A DNA stretch of 9,293 nt from Hyphomicrobiaceae bacterium UBA2767 (GTDB lineage: Bacteria > Pseudomonadota > Alphaproteobacteria > Rhizobiales > Methyloligellaceae): contig DEIT01000047.1 of the NCBI GenBank assembly GCA_002352635.1, positions 14,701-23,993 on the forward strand, given 5' to 3'. The position numbers were made by a program, and so were the translations under genes. Each line of letters begins with the position of its first letter. Position 1 is the first letter of the stretch. Shown here in pieces: positions 6,551 through 9,293 of the stretch. Below the pieces are notes generated by a model. That model made no database searches and was not told the origin of the DNA. It saw only the letters and a list, made by a program, of their open reading frames with translations.

Positions 6551-7096
6551 TTGCCCGGGATCTTAGATTGGATTTCCAAACGCAAACAGCGCAAACGGAA
6601 TGCGCACAATCTTTACGGCTCCATTGTGGCGTTGTCACGGTCGCCAGTCCTTTATTCTGATTTGTGTGTACCCGATACGCTTGAAGGGCGGTTTGAGTTG
6701 CTGGTCCTGCATGTTTTTGTATTTTTGGACCGATTGCGAAGCGCGGGTGTTGAAACAAGACCTCTTGCACAGGAGGTTGTCGATTTGTTTTTCAAGGACA
6801 TGGACACCACATCCCGGGAAGTCGGTGTCGGTGACCTTGTAGTCCCAAAAAAGATGCGCAAGTTGGCAGTGGTGTTCGGTGAAAGGATGGCGGAGTACGA
6901 AAATGCCATGTCACACTCCGATAGCAGTATTCTAGCGAAGGAGTTGGAACAAAACATCTTTTTTGACGATGGTTCAGGTACCGAACACGCAGCATTGCTG
7001 GCGAAATATGTATTGGGTCTCACATCCGCATTGGCGCAAACGCCAATCGGAGACCTGGGGCAGGTGCACAGTCGATTGGCCGGCATTCAAGGATAA
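6551..7096 (+). CDS. Ubiquinol-cytochrome c chaperone family protein (CBP3-like)
   Basis: A 181-residue soluble protein of the family related to mitochondrial CBP3, which helps assemble cytochrome b and the bc1 complex. The family pattern is seen in NLYGSIVALSRSPVLYSDLCVPDTLEGRFELLVLH split over residues 20-54, then VFLDRLR, the VVDLFFKDMDTTSREVGVGD block (76-95) and KKMRKLAVVFGERMAEYENA (100-119). No signal peptide or membrane helix is visible; a basic N-terminal stretch (KRKQRKR, 11-17) may favour contact with membrane or ribosome. The start is TTG with a strong Shine-Dalgarno. It lies 131 bp from the divergent bamE-like gene and 2 bp before the DUF177 gene, forming an operon start. Base composition is more AT-rich than its neighbours. 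The role in bc1 assembly is taken from the family, not shown here. Confidence 0.88.
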   Translation: MPGILDWISKRKQRKRNAHNLYGSIVALSRSPVLYSDLCVPDTLEGRFELLVLHVFVFLDRLRSAGVETRPLAQEVVDLFFKDMDTTSREVGVGDLVVPKKMRKLAVVFGERMAEYENAMSHSDSSILAKELEQNIFFDDGSGTEHAALLAKYVLGLTSALAQTPIGDLGQVHSRLAGIQG

Positions 7097-7098
7097 CC

Positions 7099-7686
7099 AT
7101 GATGGCAAACACAGAAACGGCCCGTAGCGAGGACTCCATCATGTTCTCGCGCATCTACAGGGCCACGGAAGTCCCCGCCAATGGCGTTACGGGCACCATT
7201 GATGCGACGAATGAACAATGCGTGGCGATTGCCGAAACGCTTGGTCTCATTGAGCTGAAATCATTTGAAGTTACCTACACGCTTCATTGTTCGGCCCTGC
7301 GCCGGTTCAAACTCGTCGGGCAGTTGACGGCAACAGTTGTCCAGAGCTGCGTGATAACGCTCGAACCGGTCGAAAACCGGATAGTGGATGAAATGGAAAT
7401 AGAATATTGGCCCGCGGAGGATGTCGAGCGGCTGGAGTCAGATATCGAACTTGATGGCATGGACGTTCCGGTTGATGGCCCCGAACCACTTCCCAAAGAC
7501 GGATTGATCGATGCTGGCCATGTGGCCTATGAGCACCTGGCGGCGGCACTCGATCCATACCCACGCAAACCCGGTGTGCAATTTGAATCGGGCAATGCCA
7601 ATGTCGAAGAAAGCGAGGGCGTCGGCAACAAACCCTTCGCTCATCTTGATGTTCTGCTGAACAAGAAGGGCCCATCTGCGAAATAG
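7099..7686 (+). CDS. DUF177/YceD family protein (23S rRNA accumulation)
   Basis: A 195-residue acidic cytoplasmic protein. The DUF177 hallmark VVQSCVITLEPVEN (residues 80-93, with Cys84) is clear, as is the C-terminal NKPFAHLDVLL, where the family usually has a PFAxL motif. Bacterial YceD proteins are linked to 23S rRNA accumulation, but the mechanism is not settled. ATG 7099 is directly followed by a second ATG (7102); AAGGA at 7089-7093 lies 5 bp before the first, which favours it. The gene begins 2 bp after the chaperone stop, so they are co-transcribed. In many gammaproteobacteria rpmF (ribosomal protein L32) separates yceD from plsX; here there is no such gene. Confidence 0.92.
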   Translation: MMANTETARSEDSIMFSRIYRATEVPANGVTGTIDATNEQCVAIAETLGLIELKSFEVTYTLHCSALRRFKLVGQLTATVVQSCVITLEPVENRIVDEMEIEYWPAEDVERLESDIELDGMDVPVDGPEPLPKDGLIDAGHVAYEHLAAALDPYPRKPGVQFESGNANVEESEGVGNKPFAHLDVLLNKKGPSAK

Positions 7687-7714
7687 TCCTACACCCCACG
7701 GTCGCAGTTTCCGG

Positions 7715-7742
7715 TTGTGTCAAAGGGTCAATTCGCTATTTT
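7715..7742 (+). promoter_or_regulatory. Weak candidate promoter before plsX
   Basis: TTGTGT (7715-7720) and TATTTT (7737-7742) are spaced by 16 bp in the 132-bp gap between the DUF177 gene and plsX. No terminator is visible in this gap, so read-through from the upstream operon is also expected. Motif match only. Confidence 0.2.
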
Positions 7743-7818
7743 CAATACGTCTTTTACGCGCAAGGGGGGATGGTAGCGGAAGAGTTCGCGCGTCTTGCCG
7801 CTTGCCTAGAACCTGGTT

Positions 7819-8871
7819 GTGCATTTGACGGCTTCACAAACCATATCGCTTGATGTCATGGGTGGCGACCATGGCGCTCAAGTCGTCATTCCCGGCGCAG
7901 AGCTTTCCCTTATGCGGCATCCTGAAATTCGTTACATGCTGTTCGGTGACGAGGGGCTCATCCGTGAGGAACTCACGAAACACAAGAAGCTCGCAGCAAA
8001 GTCGGAAATCTACCACACCGATGTTGCCATTTCCATGGATGCCAAGCCAAGTCAGGCACTGCGCCAGGGCCGCTGGAAGAGCAGTATGTGGAAAGCAATC
8101 GAGGCCGTGCGAGATGGCGAAGCTTCAGCCGTGATCTCGGCAGGCAACACTGGCGCCCTTATGGCCATGGCCAGATTTTGCCTGAAAACGCTGCCGGAGA
8201 TCGAACGTCCGGCAATTGCAGCAATCTGGCCCACGGTCGATGCCGAATGCATTGTTCTCGATGTCGGCGCCAATGTCGGTGCTGATGCGCGCCAGCTTGT
8301 TGATTTTGCGATGTTGGGCGCGGCTATGGCGCGGGCACTTTTTTCTAAGGACCGCCCGACCGTCGGACTGCTCAACATTGGCGTGGAGGAAATAAAGGGT
8401 GTCGAGGAAGTGCGCAAAGCGGGCACCGCTCTTCGTGAATGCAACCCGCCCTTCGACTATCATGGTTTCATAGAAGGTGATGACGTTGGACGCGGAACAG
8501 TCGATGTTGTGGTCACTGAAGGGTTTTCCGGAAACATCGCTTTAAAGACTGCGGAAGGAACCGCCAAGCAAATCGCGGCGTATCTTCGTGCAGCCATGAG
8601 CCGTTCCTTGATGGCGCGCATGGGCGCGGTTTTGGCACAGGGCGCCTTTCAGGCCCTTAAAGAGAAGATGGATCCGCGGCAATCGAACGGCGGCATTTTT
8701 CTCGGATTGAACGGCATTGTGATCAAAAGCCATGGCGGCACCGATGCAACAGGGTTTGCGAGTGCCATCGATCTCGGCTACGACATGGCACAGAGTGGTC
8801 TTGTGGACCAGCTGACTGGCGAAATCGAAAAATTCCATGCCTCTCTGAATTTGGAGAATATGGCACAATGA
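7819..8871 (+). CDS. plsX: Phosphate acyltransferase PlsX
   Basis: Transfers acyl groups from acyl-ACP to phosphate, giving acyl-phosphate for the membrane acyltransferase PlsY at the first step of phospholipid synthesis. The 350-residue length is typical. Family blocks are ISLDVMGGDHG (9-19), SAGNTGALMAMARF (107-120), AIWPTVDAECIVLDVGANV, the GLLNIGVEEIKG block, VVVTEGFSGNIALKT (230-244) and a C-terminal GLNGIVIKSHGGTD. The reading frame is closed by TAG at 7807-7809, so the start must lie after it: GTG 7819 is the first usual start codon, TTG 7825 the next. Neither has a Shine-Dalgarno. A purine-rich AAGGGGGG followed by ATG 7770 precedes it in another frame, which may influence translation here. 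The fabH gene follows after 15 bp. Confidence 0.96.
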   Translation: MHLTASQTISLDVMGGDHGAQVVIPGAELSLMRHPEIRYMLFGDEGLIREELTKHKKLAAKSEIYHTDVAISMDAKPSQALRQGRWKSSMWKAIEAVRDGEASAVISAGNTGALMAMARFCLKTLPEIERPAIAAIWPTVDAECIVLDVGANVGADARQLVDFAMLGAAMARALFSKDRPTVGLLNIGVEEIKGVEEVRKAGTALRECNPPFDYHGFIEGDDVGRGTVDVVVTEGFSGNIALKTAEGTAKQIAAYLRAAMSRSLMARMGAVLAQGAFQALKEKMDPRQSNGGIFLGLNGIVIKSHGGTDATGFASAIDLGYDMAQSGLVDQLTGEIEKFHASLNLENMAQ

Positions 8872-8886
8872 GTGGAGTGTCCTGAC

Positions 8887-9293
8887 GTGACCCTGATCCG
8901 GTCTGTCATCAAAGGATGCGGCGGCTATTTACCGGAAACGGTTCTGACCAACCGCGACCTCGCGAAAATCGTTGATACAAGCGATGAGTGGATTGTCGAA
9001 CGCACCGGCATTCGCGAGCGCCGCATTGCCGCAGAAGGCGAGTTAACTTCAGATCTTGGAACCGCTGCCGCGGAACTTGCACTTGAGCGCGCCGGAATGG
9101 ATGCCCAGGACATCGATCTGATCATTCTGGCGACATCAACTCCGGACAACACCTTCCCGGCCACCGCTGTTTCCATTCAAGCCAATCTCGGCATACAGCA
9201 CGGGGCGGCGTTTGACCTGCAGGCGGTTTGCTCGGGCTTCGTCTACGCGCTCGCCACAGCAGACAATTTTCTGAAAGCGGGTCAATCCAAGCG
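8887..9293 (+). CDS. fabH: Beta-ketoacyl-ACP synthase III, 5' part (runs off the window)
   Basis: Condenses acetyl-CoA with malonyl-ACP to start type II fatty acid synthesis. The first 135 codons are present. The translation opens MTLIRSVIKGCGGYLPE, with DEWIVERTGIRERR at 33-46 (W35 and R39-T40 in the CoA-binding region), ATSTPDNTFPATA at 82-94 and the active-site block QAVCSGF with nucleophile C115. His and Asn of the catalytic triad lie beyond the window. GTG 8887 is preceded by GGAG at 8874-8877, 9 bp upstream. The gene is 15 bp after plsX, the usual plsX-fabH pair, and is almost certainly co-transcribed with it. Confidence 0.96.
   Translation, partial: MTLIRSVIKGCGGYLPETVLTNRDLAKIVDTSDEWIVERTGIRERRIAAEGELTSDLGTAAAELALERAGMDAQDIDLIILATSTPDNTFPATAVSIQANLGIQHGAAFDLQAVCSGFVYALATADNFLKAGQSK

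Noticed and set aside
1..9293. GANTC (CcrM methylation) sites in the intergenic regions, for example 3613-3617 and 6451-6455
   Set aside because: I counted about 15 in the window, near chance, and they are as common in coding sequence, so no regulatory pattern stands out.

Overview
The window looks like a chromosomal core segment of an alphaproteobacterium, most likely Hyphomicrobiales (Rhizobiales) or a close relative. The reasons are the gene order ribBA-ribH-nusB-thiL, a K+-independent H+-pyrophosphatase (hppA), and a divergent pair of a BamE-type lipoprotein gene and a ubiquinol-cytochrome c chaperone gene followed by DUF177-plsX-fabH. G+C looks to be in the mid 50s percent by eye. I see no mobile element, CRISPR array, tRNA or rRNA.

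Layout. Positions 1-2216 (+) form a tight run of vitamin and transcription genes: the 3' end of a RibB/RibA-type riboflavin gene, ribH (lumazine synthase), nusB (antitermination) and thiL (thiamine-phosphate kinase), with nusB and thiL each overlapping the gene before. A 12-TM major facilitator transporter (2262-3500) follows with no clear Shine-Dalgarno but a possible promoter just upstream. A 203-bp gap carrying a palindrome and an inverted repeat leads to hppA (3704-5836), a proton-pumping membrane pyrophosphatase that ends at a strong intrinsic terminator (5866-5891). Convergent to it on the minus strand is a BamE/OmlA outer-membrane lipoprotein gene (5910-6419). From a divergent intergenic region the plus-strand run resumes: ubiquinol-cytochrome c chaperone (TTG start, strong Shine-Dalgarno), DUF177/YceD, a 132-bp gap, plsX and the 5' part of fabH, which runs off the window.

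How the genes work together. The first block supplies flavin and thiamine cofactors and links to rRNA transcription through NusB. HppA uses the pyrophosphate released by biosynthesis to energise the membrane. The last block joins envelope assembly (BamE), bc1 complex assembly (the chaperone), 23S rRNA/ribosome function (DUF177) and the entry into phospholipid and fatty acid synthesis (PlsX, FabH).

No undescribed system is evident. The points worth a second look are modest: an apparently degenerate GTP cyclohydrolase II domain at the left edge, a possibly leaderless transporter gene beside vitamin genes, symmetrical elements in the hppA leader, small overlapping reading frames at the plsX and fabH starts, and lower G+C in the chaperone gene.
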